In this document: positions 55,188 through 63,205 of the stretch, piece by piece
Numbering within the stretch: the stretch's first letter is position 1
Layout of the letters: each line of letters starts with the position of its first letter
Source of the DNA: an uncultured beta proteobacterium
GTDB taxonomy: Bacteria; Pseudomonadota; Gammaproteobacteria; Burkholderiales; Burkholderiaceae_C
Assembly (NCBI GenBank): GCA_903905735.1
Contig: CAIVHU010000033.1
Coordinates: forward strand, 1 to 64,000
Direction of reading: 5' to 3'
DNA: 64,000 nt
Made by a program: the position numbers and the translations under genes
The notes under the pieces: generated by a model
The model's input: only the letters and a program-made list of their open reading frames with translations
Told to the model about the DNA's origin: nothing
The model's database searches: none

Positions 55188-56476
55188 GACAACACCTCGG
55201 CAAACGAAATAAACCGCACCACATCGCCGGGCGCAATGGTCTGGCCCGGCGGGTTGTCCACCAAGCCGTCACCCCAAACAGCCGATGTCAACACCCCCGC
55301 GCTCTGGTTGGGGAACCGTTCCAACGCACCGGAGGCGTTGCGGCGCACGCGCAAGAATTCACGGCGTTTATCGGCTCTAGCCCAGGTAAAGTCTGCGGTG
55401 GCAGCTATTGAAAGTGGAGCAACTTTGGACACGCCTTGCAGCCTGAGCAGAAACGGCCGCACCAGCATCAAAAACGTCACGAAGCTCGACACCGGGTTGC
55501 CCGGCAGGCCCATGAAGTGCGCCAGCCTGGCGCTGGGTTCACCGGCCATGACATCACGGCGCACCTGCCCGTAGGCAAACGGTTTGCCCGGCTTGATGGC
55601 GATCTGCCACAAATCGAGTTGGCCCAGCGCCTGCACGGCGGGTTTGATGTGGTCTTCTTCCCCCACCGACACGCCACCGCTGGTCAAGATCAGGTCATGA
55701 TTTTGGGCTGCATCCCCCAAGGCTTGGAGGGTGGCAGCGCGGTTGTCGGGCACGATGCCCATGTCACTCACCTCGCAGCCCAGGCGCTTGAGCAGGGCTT
55801 GCAGGAAGAAGCGGTTGGAGTTGTAGATGGCACCGGGCGGCATGTCCTGCGGCGCCACATCGCCCGGCATCACCAACTCGTCACCGGTGGAAAACAGGGC
55901 CACGCGCGGGCGGCGCGCCACCGTCAGCGTGTTCATGCCAATACTGGCCGCCAGCCCAAGCGCAGCGGGCGTAAGGCGCTCTCCTTTTGAGAGGATCACG
56001 GCACCTTGTATCACGTCTTCACCGCTGCGCCGGATCCACAAGCCGGGCTGCACCGGCCCATGGACCCGCACCGCGCCATCAGGCTGGACGGTGCAGTCTT
56101 CCTGCATGACCACCGCGTCGGCACCCTCGGGCACGGGCGCACCGGTGAAGATGCGCGCCACCGACATCGGTGCCAGCGCGCTGCCACTGCTGCCCGCCGC
56201 AATGCGCTGCGACACCGGCAGCGCCACGCCAGCAGCCAGGTCGGCGCAGCGCACGGCATAACCGTCCATGGCGCTGTTGTCCTGCGGCGGGACTTGCAGC
56301 GCCGAGATGATGTCTTGCGCCAGCACACGGCCATCGGCCTCAAAGGTGGAGACCTGCTCCACGCCCGCCAGCAGGGTGGCGTGGCCCAGCAACTCCGCCA
56401 GCGCGTCGTCGAGCGATTTCATGGGTGCGCGGGGCTGGGCGGGAGAAGCCGGTGTAGCAGGCTGCGTCGCGTTCAT
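55184..56476 (-). CDS. moeA: Molybdopterin molybdenumtransferase
   Basis: A 430-residue MoeA, which inserts molybdate into adenylylated molybdopterin. Hallmarks: DNSAMDGYAVR near residue 66, IFTGAPVPEGADAVVMQED, the MoCF-fold TSGGVSVGEEDHIKPAV and LPGNPVSSFVTF. The repeat copy L (55371-55417) lies in frame between the MoCF domain and the C-terminal domain and encodes SIAATADFTWARA. moeA overlaps mobB and moaD by 4 bases on each side, so the three are translated together. Confidence 0.95.
   Translation of the reverse strand: MNATQPATPASPAQPRAPMKSLDDALAELLGHATLLAGVEQVSTFEADGRVLAQDIISALQVPPQDNSAMDGYAVRCADLAAGVALPVSQRIAAGSSGSALAPMSVARIFTGAPVPEGADAVVMQEDCTVQPDGAVRVHGPVQPGLWIRRSGEDVIQGAVILSKGERLTPAALGLAASIGMNTLTVARRPRVALFSTGDELVMPGDVAPQDMPPGAIYNSNRFFLQALLKRLGCEVSDMGIVPDNRAATLQALGDAAQNHDLILTSGGVSVGEEDHIKPAVQALGQLDLWQIAIKPGKPFAYGQVRRDVMAGEPSARLAHFMGLPGNPVSSFVTFLMLVRPFLLRLQGVSKVAPLSIAATADFTWARADKRREFLRVRRNASGALERFPNQSAGVLTSAVWGDGLVDNPPGQTIAPGDVVRFISFAEVLS
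55371..55417. repeat. Interspersed repeat, copy L, inside moeA
   Basis: Forward copy (GGCTCTAGCCCAGGTAAAGT, then GGTGGCAGCTATTGAAAGTG). It is translated as an inter-domain stretch of MoeA. Confidence 0.6.
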
Positions 56477-57006
56477 GGGTAAAGCTCCGGGTTGTAGGTC
56501 AGGCGCTCGCCTTGTGATAGCAGCCAGTCGTCCACGGCGCTGGGGTTGTTGAGGTCCAGCACCGGCAGGCCGGTGGGCACGGGCAGTTCGGCGGGTGAGT
56601 CGGTGGCGATGGCCACCACAAAATCATCGTTGGGGTAACGGACCGATCGGTCTGTTCGCCCGCGCCAGACCTCGATTTTGAGCAGATCCGCGTCTCGAAA
56701 CCCCTCAACCAGCACCCAATCGACACCGTCGTACAACTCCGCGATGAGCTGGTGCACGGACAGCTCCTGCGCCACCTCGAACTCGCGCATCAGCGCCAGG
56801 CGCTCGTTGGAGGCCACCACAACCTCGAAAGCACCAGCCTCGCGGTGGCGAAACGTGTCCTTGCCTGGCCTGTCCATGTCAAAGCCGTGGCGCGCGTGCT
56901 TGACCACCGACACGCGCAGGCCGCGACCGCGCAACTCGGGAATCAAACGCTCGATCAGCGTCGTTTTACCGGAGCCGGAATAGCCGGCAAAGCCCACCAC
57001 GTTCAT
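56473..57006 (-). CDS. mobB: Molybdopterin-guanine dinucleotide biosynthesis protein B
   Basis: A 177-residue GTP-binding protein with P-loop GYSGSGKTT at 8-16 and the KHARHGFDMDRPGKDT segment. It assists MobA in attaching GMP to molybdenum cofactor for bis-MGD enzymes. mobA is not in the window. The gene begins 61 bases after thrC, with repeat copy G between them, and overlaps moeA by 4 bases. Confidence 0.93.
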   Translation of the reverse strand: MNVVGFAGYSGSGKTTLIERLIPELRGRGLRVSVVKHARHGFDMDRPGKDTFRHREAGAFEVVVASNERLALMREFEVAQELSVHQLIAELYDGVDWVLVEGFRDADLLKIEVWRGRTDRSVRYPNDDFVVAIATDSPAELPVPTGLPVLDLNNPSAVDDWLLSQGERLTYNPELYP

Positions 57007-57018
57007 GGCAAATTGCTG

Positions 57019-57069
57019 TCATTTTGATAGCTATTCGCGCTCATATATAAAGGGCTAGAAGCCATTTTC
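57019..57069. repeat. Interspersed repeat, copy G
   Basis: Reverse copy (TCATTTTGATAGCTATTCGC, then AAAGGGCTAGAAGCC) between thrC and mobB, touching the thrC stop codon. Confidence 0.85.
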
Positions 57070-58495
57070 ATGCCCAATGCTCGGTGATGAAGGTTTTGAT
57101 GGCCTGGGCATCTGCGGCCATGCGGGTCACGCGCTTGGGCAAATCCTCGATGCCCACAAATCGCGGCGGCCGATCCGGCTGCTGACCAGTGGCTTCGACG
57201 ATAGTTTCAGCGAACTTGATTGGCAAGGCGGTTTCCAGCACGATCATCGGCACGCCGGTTTGCACAAACTCGCGCGCAACTTTCACACCGTCAGCGGTAT
57301 GCGTGTCGATCATCATCTCCATGCGCTCGAAGGTGTCCTTGATGGTGGCCAAGCGGTCGCTGTGCGTGCTTTTGCCGCTCTCAAAGCCGTAGCGTCTGTG
57401 ACAGTCGTTGAAGGCCGGGTGCTGACTCAGGTCAAACTGGCCGCTGCGGGCCAGCCCATCACCAAACAGCGCCTTGACGCGCGCGCCGTCGCGGCCCAGC
57501 AGGTCAAAAATGAAGCGCTCGAAGTTTGATGCCTTGGAGATGTCCATCGACGGGCTGGAGGTCTCGTGTGTGTCAGCACTGGCGCGCACGCGGTACACAC
57601 CGGTCTTGAAAAATTCGTCCAACACATCGTTTTCATTGGTGGCGACCACCAGTTTGGCCACTGGCAAGCCCATCATGCGCGCCACATGGCCGGCGCAAAT
57701 GTTGCCAAAATTGCCGCTTGGCACGGTGAAGCTGACCTTTTCGGTATTGGCTTCGGTGGCCTGAAAGTAGCCAGCAAAGTAATAAACGACTTGCGCCAGC
57801 AGTCGCGCCCAGTTGATGGAGTTCACGGTACCGATCTTGTATTTGCGCTTGAAATCCAGGTCGTTGCTGACGGCCTTGACCATGTCCTGGCAGTCGTCAA
57901 ACACGCCATCGACCGCGATGTTGAAGATGTTGTCGTCCATCAGGCTGAACATCTGCGCCTGCTGGAACGGGCTCATGCGGCCATACGGGCTGGTCATGAA
58001 GACGCGCACGCCTTTTTTGCCACGCATGGCGTATTCGGCCGCGCTACCGGTGTCGCCGCTGGTGGCACCCAGGATGTTGAGCTGTTCACCCCGGCGCGCC
58101 AGCTCGTACTCGAACAGGTTGCCCAGCAGCTGCATCGCCATGTCCTTGAACGCCAGCGTCGGGCCGTTGGACAGGGCTTCGAGCCAGATGCCGTTTTCCA
58201 GATGGCGCAGCGGCACGATCTCGCCGGTGCCAAATACCTCGGCGGTGTAGGTCTTGGCGCACAACGCTCTTAAATCCGCAGCAGGAATGTCATCAATGTA
58301 GAGGGACAACACCTCAAAAGCCAGTTCGGCATAACCCTGCTGGTGGTAGACCTCACGCCAACGCGCTAGCGTGGTCGCATCCACCTGCGGGTAAGACTCG
58401 GGCAGGTACAGGCCGCCATCAGGTGCCAGACCTTCGAGCAGGATGTCGCAAAAGTGTTTGGGGCTATGGTCGCCGCGGGTGGAGATGTATTTCAT
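57068..58495 (-). CDS. thrC: Threonine synthase
   Basis: A 475-residue PLP enzyme that converts O-phosphohomoserine to threonine. It is the long form with the N-terminal extension (KYISTRGDHSPKHFCDILLE) and PLP lysine in TLAFKDMAMQ; ILGATSGDTGSAAEYAMRG holds the phosphate-binding loop. hom lies upstream, but a vapBC pair now separates the two. No thrB is present; homoserine kinase must be encoded elsewhere. Confidence 0.96.
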   Translation of the reverse strand: MKYISTRGDHSPKHFCDILLEGLAPDGGLYLPESYPQVDATTLARWREVYHQQGYAELAFEVLSLYIDDIPAADLRALCAKTYTAEVFGTGEIVPLRHLENGIWLEALSNGPTLAFKDMAMQLLGNLFEYELARRGEQLNILGATSGDTGSAAEYAMRGKKGVRVFMTSPYGRMSPFQQAQMFSLMDDNIFNIAVDGVFDDCQDMVKAVSNDLDFKRKYKIGTVNSINWARLLAQVVYYFAGYFQATEANTEKVSFTVPSGNFGNICAGHVARMMGLPVAKLVVATNENDVLDEFFKTGVYRVRASADTHETSSPSMDISKASNFERFIFDLLGRDGARVKALFGDGLARSGQFDLSQHPAFNDCHRRYGFESGKSTHSDRLATIKDTFERMEMMIDTHTADGVKVAREFVQTGVPMIVLETALPIKFAETIVEATGQQPDRPPRFVGIEDLPKRVTRMAADAQAIKTFITEHWA

Positions 58496-58524
58496 AGGAA
58501 AGGATGTAGGCTGGGCACCGGGAC

Positions 58525-58923
58525 TTACGGCGCAATCACTTGAATCTGCGGGAAATAGGTTCGCACTCGCACCGGGTCACGCGTCAGCAGAGGAAGTTGC
58601 TCCACGCTGGCGTGCGCGCCGATGAAAAAGTCAGGCAGGGTAGAACTGCGCGCGCCACCCGCAGCCCGATAGCTGCGATGGGCCTGGGCGGCCAGAAACG
58701 AGGCCGGGTTGGGAATCGGCAGCACGCGGATGCCCGCTTCCTTGAGGAACTGATCCTGCACCTCGGATGATGCAAAGCTGCGGGAAATTTCGGCATACAC
58801 GATGGCGTTGATACACAAAGCGCCGCGTGTGCGGCGCTCTGTGAGCTGCTTGGCGCTCCAGAGCTTCCAGTCTGGTTTGGCTTCGATCACGTCGATCAAC
58901 ACGCTGGAGTCCACGAAAGTCAT
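58525..58923 (-). CDS. vapC: VapC-type PIN-domain toxin
   Basis: A 132-residue PIN-domain ribonuclease. The acidic catalytic set is present: Asp5, Glu45, Asp98 and Asp116. VapC toxins cleave RNA, often tRNA-fMet or rRNA, and are neutralised by VapB. The ATG overlaps the vapB stop by 4 bases, the standard antitoxin-toxin coupling. The pair lies between hom and thrC, in the same direction, so toxin expression could be tied to the threonine operon. Confidence 0.9.
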   Translation of the reverse strand: MTFVDSSVLIDVIEAKPDWKLWSAKQLTERRTRGALCINAIVYAEISRSFASSEVQDQFLKEAGIRVLPIPNPASFLAAQAHRSYRAAGGARSSTLPDFFIGAHASVEQLPLLTRDPVRVRTYFPQIQVIAP

Positions 58924-59165
58924 CGCATCGCGTCCTCACCCCGCGTTTCGCGCAGGATTTCTTCGGTGGTCATGCCGGAAATGCCGGTGCCCATCCACTT
59001 GAGAAACGGGTTTTCCTCAGGCGCCGCCGCTTTGGCCGGAAACATCAGCACCTGGCCGTTGGGCTGGGCCACAAATTCGATTTCCTGGCCCTGCGCCACG
59101 CCCATGTGATCCCGCATGGCTTTGGGGATGGTGACCTGGCCTTTGACTGTCAGTGCGTGCCCCAT
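58920..59165 (-). CDS. vapB: VapB-type antitoxin, AbrB/SpoVT fold
   Basis: An 81-residue antitoxin with an N-terminal swapped-hairpin DNA-binding domain (HALTVKGQVTIPKAMRDHMG, residues 3-22) and a C-terminal toxin-binding tail (FLKWMGTGISGMTTEEILRE). It should bind VapC and repress its own promoter. The 96-base gap upstream to hom contains the motif AAAAAGTATTACCAAAAATT near 59181-59200, AT-rich relative to the surroundings and possibly the promoter. Confidence 0.9.
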   Translation of the reverse strand: MGHALTVKGQVTIPKAMRDHMGVAQGQEIEFVAQPNGQVLMFPAKAAAPEENPFLKWMGTGISGMTTEEILRETRGEDAMR

Positions 59166-59261
59166 GGTGAACCTCCGTCAAAAAGTATTACCAAAAATTG
59201 TAATACGTGCATGGTTAGAGTGCACCGGACCAACGCAGTAGGTGTTGCCAGGCACACACCA

Positions 59262-60623
59262 TCAAGCCAGCTCTTCCTTGCGAATCCGGGTGATCGGCTC
59301 CAGCACGCTGGGCAGCGCTTGCATTAAGGCTATGGCTGTGTTCATGCGCGCTTCCACACAGTCGTGGGTCAGGATGATCACGTCGGTCTGCGGTACCTGA
59401 CCGGTGGTCGCAATGTCTTTCACCACTTCATCAGCCTCGCGCTGCAGCACCGCGTCAATGCTGATACCGGCTTCGGCCAGGATGCCGGTCACTTTGGCGA
59501 GCACACCGGTTTCGTCGGCCACCCGCAGACGCAGGTAATAGCTGGTCACCACCTCACCCATCGGCAGGACCGGCAGGTTGCTCATGGCACTGGGTTGGAA
59601 GGCCAGGTGTGGCACGCGGTGCGCGGCGTCTGCCGTATGCAACCGGGTGATATCGACCAGGTCGGCAATCACCGCGCTGGCGGTCGGCTCAGAACCCGCG
59701 CCCTTGCCGTAATACAACGTGGTGCCCACGGCATCGCCCTGCACCACCACCGCGTTCATGGCACCTTCCACATTGGCAATCAGGCGTTTGGTGGGGATCA
59801 GGCAAGGGTGCACGCGCAGTTCGATGCCGTCGGTTGTGCCTTTGGCAGCGTCGCCCGCGCGGCGCTTGGTGATCCCGAGCAGTTTGATACGGTAGCCGAG
59901 TTGTTCGGCGTATTTGATGTCAGTCGCACCCAGTTTGGTGATGCCTTCGATGTAAGCCTTGTCAAACTGCACCGGCACACCGAACGCAATCGCGCTCATC
60001 AGCGTGGCCTTATGGGCAGCATCCACGCCTTCGATGTCAAAAGTCGGGTCGGCCTCGGCGTAACCCAGACGCTGCGCTTCTTTGAGCACCACACCAAAAT
60101 CCAGGCCCTTGTCGCGCATTTCACTCAGGATGAAGTTGGTGGTGCCGTTGATGATGCCGGCAATCCACTGAATGCGGTTGGCGGTCAGGCCTTCACGCAG
60201 CGCCTTGATGATCGGGATGCCACCGGCCACTGCGGCTTCAAAGGCCACCATCACACCCTTGGCGGAGGCTGCGGCGAAGATCTCGGTGCCGTGCACGGCC
60301 AGCAGCGCCTTGTTGGCGGTGACCACGTGTTTGCCCGCGGCAATGGCTTCCAGCACCAGCGTCTTGGCGATGCCATAGCCGCCGATCAGCTCAATCACGA
60401 TGTCGATGTCCGGGTTGGCGATCACCGCACGGGCGTCGCTGACCACGGTCACACCAGGGCCAACCAGTTCCTGGGCGCGCGCCACGTTCAGATCCGCCAC
60501 CATGGTGATCTCGATGCCGCGACCGGCGCGGCGTTTGATTTCTTCCTGGTTGCGTTTGAGCACATTGAACGTGCCCGAGCCCACCACACCGATACCGAGC
60601 AGGCCAACTTGAATAGGTTTCAT
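59262..60623 (-). CDS. hom: Homoserine dehydrogenase
   Basis: A 453-residue enzyme reducing aspartate semialdehyde to homoserine, the branch point for threonine and methionine. N-terminal Rossmann fold (VGLLGIGVVGSGTF), catalytic domain with the GINGTTNFILSEM-type motif (IINGTTNFILSEM here) and a C-terminal ACT domain (about 370-453) for allosteric control by threonine. The ATG at 60623 is preferred to an upstream start at 60632. It follows alaC across repeat copy H. Confidence 0.96.
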   Translation of the reverse strand: MKPIQVGLLGIGVVGSGTFNVLKRNQEEIKRRAGRGIEITMVADLNVARAQELVGPGVTVVSDARAVIANPDIDIVIELIGGYGIAKTLVLEAIAAGKHVVTANKALLAVHGTEIFAAASAKGVMVAFEAAVAGGIPIIKALREGLTANRIQWIAGIINGTTNFILSEMRDKGLDFGVVLKEAQRLGYAEADPTFDIEGVDAAHKATLMSAIAFGVPVQFDKAYIEGITKLGATDIKYAEQLGYRIKLLGITKRRAGDAAKGTTDGIELRVHPCLIPTKRLIANVEGAMNAVVVQGDAVGTTLYYGKGAGSEPTASAVIADLVDITRLHTADAAHRVPHLAFQPSAMSNLPVLPMGEVVTSYYLRLRVADETGVLAKVTGILAEAGISIDAVLQREADEVVKDIATTGQVPQTDVIILTHDCVEARMNTAIALMQALPSVLEPITRIRKEELA

Positions 60624-60644
60624 AATTTTCAAAATTTACAGGTT

Positions 60645-60698
60645 AAATTGGCCTCTAGCCCTTATGAAATAAGCGCGAGCAGCTCTCAAAATAAGAGT
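60645..60698. repeat. Interspersed repeat, copy H
   Basis: Forward copy, the closest to consensus: CTAGCCCTTATGAAATAAGC, then GAGCAGCTCTCAAAATAAGAG. It lies between alaC and hom. Confidence 0.9.
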
Positions 60699-60701
60699 GA
60701 A

Positions 60702-61928
60702 TCAGTTGCTGTGCCGCTTGCGGTAGCCTTCCAGAAATCGGGCAATGCGGCCAATGGCCTCACGCAAATCGTCTTCATGCGGCAAAAACACAATACGGAA
60801 ATGGTCCGGCAGCTGCCAGTTGAAGCCGGTGCCTTGCACCAGCATCACCCGGGTTTCGCGCAACAGTTCCAGAAAAAACTGGCGGTCGTCGGTGATCGGG
60901 TAGAGCGTCGGATCAAGCCGAGGAAACATGTACAGTGCCGCCTGCGGCTTGACACAAGTCACCCCGGGGATGGCAGTGATCAGCTCATAAGCCAGGTCCC
61001 GCTGGCGGCGCAGGCGACCGCCTTCACACACCAGGTCGTTGATGCTCTGGTAGCCGCCCAGCGCGGTCTGGATTGCCCATTGACCCGGCACGTTGGAGCA
61101 CAGCTTCATGTTCGAGAGCATGGTCAGCCCCTCGATGTAGTCACTCGCGGCCTTTTTGTTGCCCGACACCACCATCCAGCCGGCGCGGTAGCCGCAGGAG
61201 CGGTAGCTTTTGGACAGCGAGTTGAAGGTCAATGTCAGCACGTCGGTGGACAAAGATGCCAGCGCCGTGTGTTTGACACCGTCGTACAGCACCTTGTCAT
61301 AGACCTCGTCGGCCAAGATCACCAAGCCGTTTTCACGCGCGATCGTGATGATGCCCTTGAGCAATTCGTCGCTGTACAACACACCGGTCGGGTTGTTCGG
61401 GTTGATCACCACAATGCCCTTGGTGCGCGGCGTGATCTTGGCGCGGATGTCGGCCAGATCCGGCATCCAGTTGTTGCTCTCGTCGCACAGGTAATGCACC
61501 GGTGTGCCGCCCGACAGGCTGGTTGAAGCCGTCCAAAGCGGGTAATCCGGCATGGGCAGCAGCAGTTCGTCGCCATTGTCCAGCAACGCGTTGGTGGCCA
61601 TGGTGATGAGTTCGCTGGCACCGTTGCCCAGGTAGATATCGTCCAGCGTCACACCCAGAATACCCTGGCGCTGGGTTTCATGCATGACCGCCTTGCGCGC
61701 CGCAAAAATGCCTTTGCTGTCCGAATATCCCGCCGAGTTGGGCAGGTTGCGGATCATGTCCTGCTGAATCTCTTCGGGTGCGTCGAAACCAAACACTGCC
61801 AGGTTGCCCAGGTTGAGCTTGATGATTTTCTGGCCTTCGTCCTCCATCTGGCGCGCCGCGTCCATGATCGGGCCGCGAATGTCGTAGAGCACGTTGGCCA
61901 GTTTGGCTGATTTGCGTATGGTTTTCAA
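60702..61928 (-). CDS. alaC: Alanine/pyruvate aminotransferase, AlaC-like
   Basis: A 408-residue class I aminotransferase. PLP lysine lies in FNSLSKSYRSCGYRAGWM; the NPNNPTGVLY motif and YSDSKGIFAARKAV are typical of AlaA/AlaC enzymes that make alanine from pyruvate and glutamate. I chose a TTG start at 61928, with GGAGG 5 bases upstream, because it gives the usual MKTIRKSAKLANVLYDIRGP N-terminus; the next in-frame ATG upstream (61979) adds a Cys-rich unconserved stretch. The conserved neighbour order with hom and thrC is usual in related bacteria. Confidence 0.92.
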   Translation of the reverse strand: MKTIRKSAKLANVLYDIRGPIMDAARQMEDEGQKIIKLNLGNLAVFGFDAPEEIQQDMIRNLPNSAGYSDSKGIFAARKAVMHETQRQGILGVTLDDIYLGNGASELITMATNALLDNGDELLLPMPDYPLWTASTSLSGGTPVHYLCDESNNWMPDLADIRAKITPRTKGIVVINPNNPTGVLYSDELLKGIITIARENGLVILADEVYDKVLYDGVKHTALASLSTDVLTLTFNSLSKSYRSCGYRAGWMVVSGNKKAASDYIEGLTMLSNMKLCSNVPGQWAIQTALGGYQSINDLVCEGGRLRRQRDLAYELITAIPGVTCVKPQAALYMFPRLDPTLYPITDDRQFFLELLRETRVMLVQGTGFNWQLPDHFRIVFLPHEDDLREAIGRIARFLEGYRKRHSN

Positions 61929-62058
61929 AATCCCTCCGGGAGTGGCCGCGCACGGGCGAAACCTATAATTTGACCACAAGTTTTTGCACCTTTAACTCTT
62001 GGGCGGCAGCCCCCAGGCACCAGGGCCTTGCAGCCCATGCCGACCCCACACCGACACC

Positions 62059-62427
62059 ATGAAATTTCACCCCGACAAGATCAGCGCGCCCTCGGTTCAG
62101 GGCTACGGCCCGGGCTGGATTCAGGTGGCTGGCGAAAAGATCACCCACAGTATTGTCATCAGCTCGCGCGGGGAGCGTCTGGACTGGCATGACACCCATT
62201 TTGAAGCCCTGACCGCAGGCCATTTTGAGCAACTGGCGCGAATGCAGACCGAACTGGTGATTTTTGGCAGCGGCCCGCGCCTGCGCTTTGTGTCACCGGC
62301 ACTCACCCAGGCGTTGATGATCCAGCGTATCGGTCTGGAAACCATGGACACCCAGGCGGCCTGCCGCACCTACAACATCCTGGCTGCAGAGGGCCGACAT
62401 GTAGCCGTCGCGCTGCTTATGCGTTAA
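62059..62427 (+). CDS. Mth938-like domain protein (DUF498)
   Basis: A 122-residue protein of the Mth938/DUF498 fold (PSVQGYGPGWIQVAG, then LVIFGSGPRLRFVSP). The human relative NDUFAF3 assists complex I assembly; the bacterial role is not settled. Cytoplasmic. The start at 62059 is chosen from the conserved KFHPDKI beginning. It is divergent from alaC and on the same strand as the Bcp gene 101 bases later. Confidence 0.9.
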   Translation: MKFHPDKISAPSVQGYGPGWIQVAGEKITHSIVISSRGERLDWHDTHFEALTAGHFEQLARMQTELVIFGSGPRLRFVSPALTQALMIQRIGLETMDTQAACRTYNILAAEGRHVAVALLMR

Positions 62428-62528
62428 AATCCGGCGTTGGTAGTCGAGGGCGCAGTAGCGCTACAAAAAAAGGATAGTGTCCACGACTTGAGAGACCGAC
62501 GCATCCTGTCACACGAGACCGAAGCACC

Positions 62529-63014
62529 ATGGCGATTGTTGTCAATAAACCCATCCCCGAATTCGAATCCACTGCCACTGGTGGTATCCGGGTCACCAAC
62601 ACCTCCCACCTCGGCCACATTGTTGTCCTGTATTTTTACCCCAAAGACAACACACCGGGCTGCACCACCGAAGCCATGCAGTTCCGTGACCGGTACAAGG
62701 ATTTTGTCAAAGCCGGCGCCACCGTGTTTGGCGTGTCGCGTGACAACATGAAGTCGCATGACGACTTCAAGCAAAAGCTCGAATTGCCTTTCGAGCTGAT
62801 CGCTGACACTGAAGAAAAAATGTGCCACATGTTTGGCGTGGTCAAGAACAAGATCATGTACGGCAAGAAGGTCAAGGGCATCGAGCGCAGTACCTTCCTG
62901 ATCGGCACCGATGGCTGCCTCAAGGAGGAATGGCGTGGCCTCAAGGTGCCCGGCCATGTGGACGAAGTGCTGGAAGCCGTCAAGGCACTCAAAAAGACGC
63001 CCGTGGCGGCCTGA
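62529..63014 (+). CDS. bcp: Bcp/PrxQ-type peroxiredoxin
   Basis: A 161-residue thiol peroxidase that reduces hydrogen peroxide and organic hydroperoxides. The peroxidatic Cys45 is in FYPKDNTPGCTTEAMQFRD; many PrxQ proteins have a second cysteine five residues later, but here that position is methionine. Cys99 (EKMCHMFG) or Cys137 (DGCLKEE) could act as resolving residue, or the enzyme may be of the 1-Cys type. It is cytoplasmic and followed by a strong terminator. Likely induced by oxidative stress; no OxyR site was looked for in detail. Confidence 0.94.
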   Translation: MAIVVNKPIPEFESTATGGIRVTNTSHLGHIVVLYFYPKDNTPGCTTEAMQFRDRYKDFVKAGATVFGVSRDNMKSHDDFKQKLELPFELIADTEEKMCHMFGVVKNKIMYGKKVKGIERSTFLIGTDGCLKEEWRGLKVPGHVDEVLEAVKALKKTPVAA

Positions 63015-63131
63015 CCAACAAGACCAATTGGCCCTGAAATTCCCGCACACCCCAAAAGACATCCAGCATCATCGTCAAGCGGCTCGTGCATAATCATTTG
63101 CATGTTGTTGACCGTTCCGACCGACTCTATT

Positions 63132-63169
63132 GAAACAGCCGCCCTGGTGACATGGCGGCTGTTTCGCTT
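63132..63169 (+). terminator. Intrinsic terminator after bcp
   Basis: GAAACAGCCGCC (63132-63143) and GGCGGCTGTTTC (63154-63165) form a perfect 12-bp stem with a 10-base loop, followed by GCTTTT. It separates bcp from the PhoH-family gene. Confidence 0.88.
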
Positions 63170-63205
63170 TTAAAGCCAGCCCATCACCTCACTTTGAGAG
63201 TTTTC

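Noticed and set aside
59364-61526. A 720-residue plus-strand frame opposite hom and alaC
   Set aside because: His/Gln/Val-rich composition is that of an antisense of GC-rich coding DNA; both opposite genes are certain.
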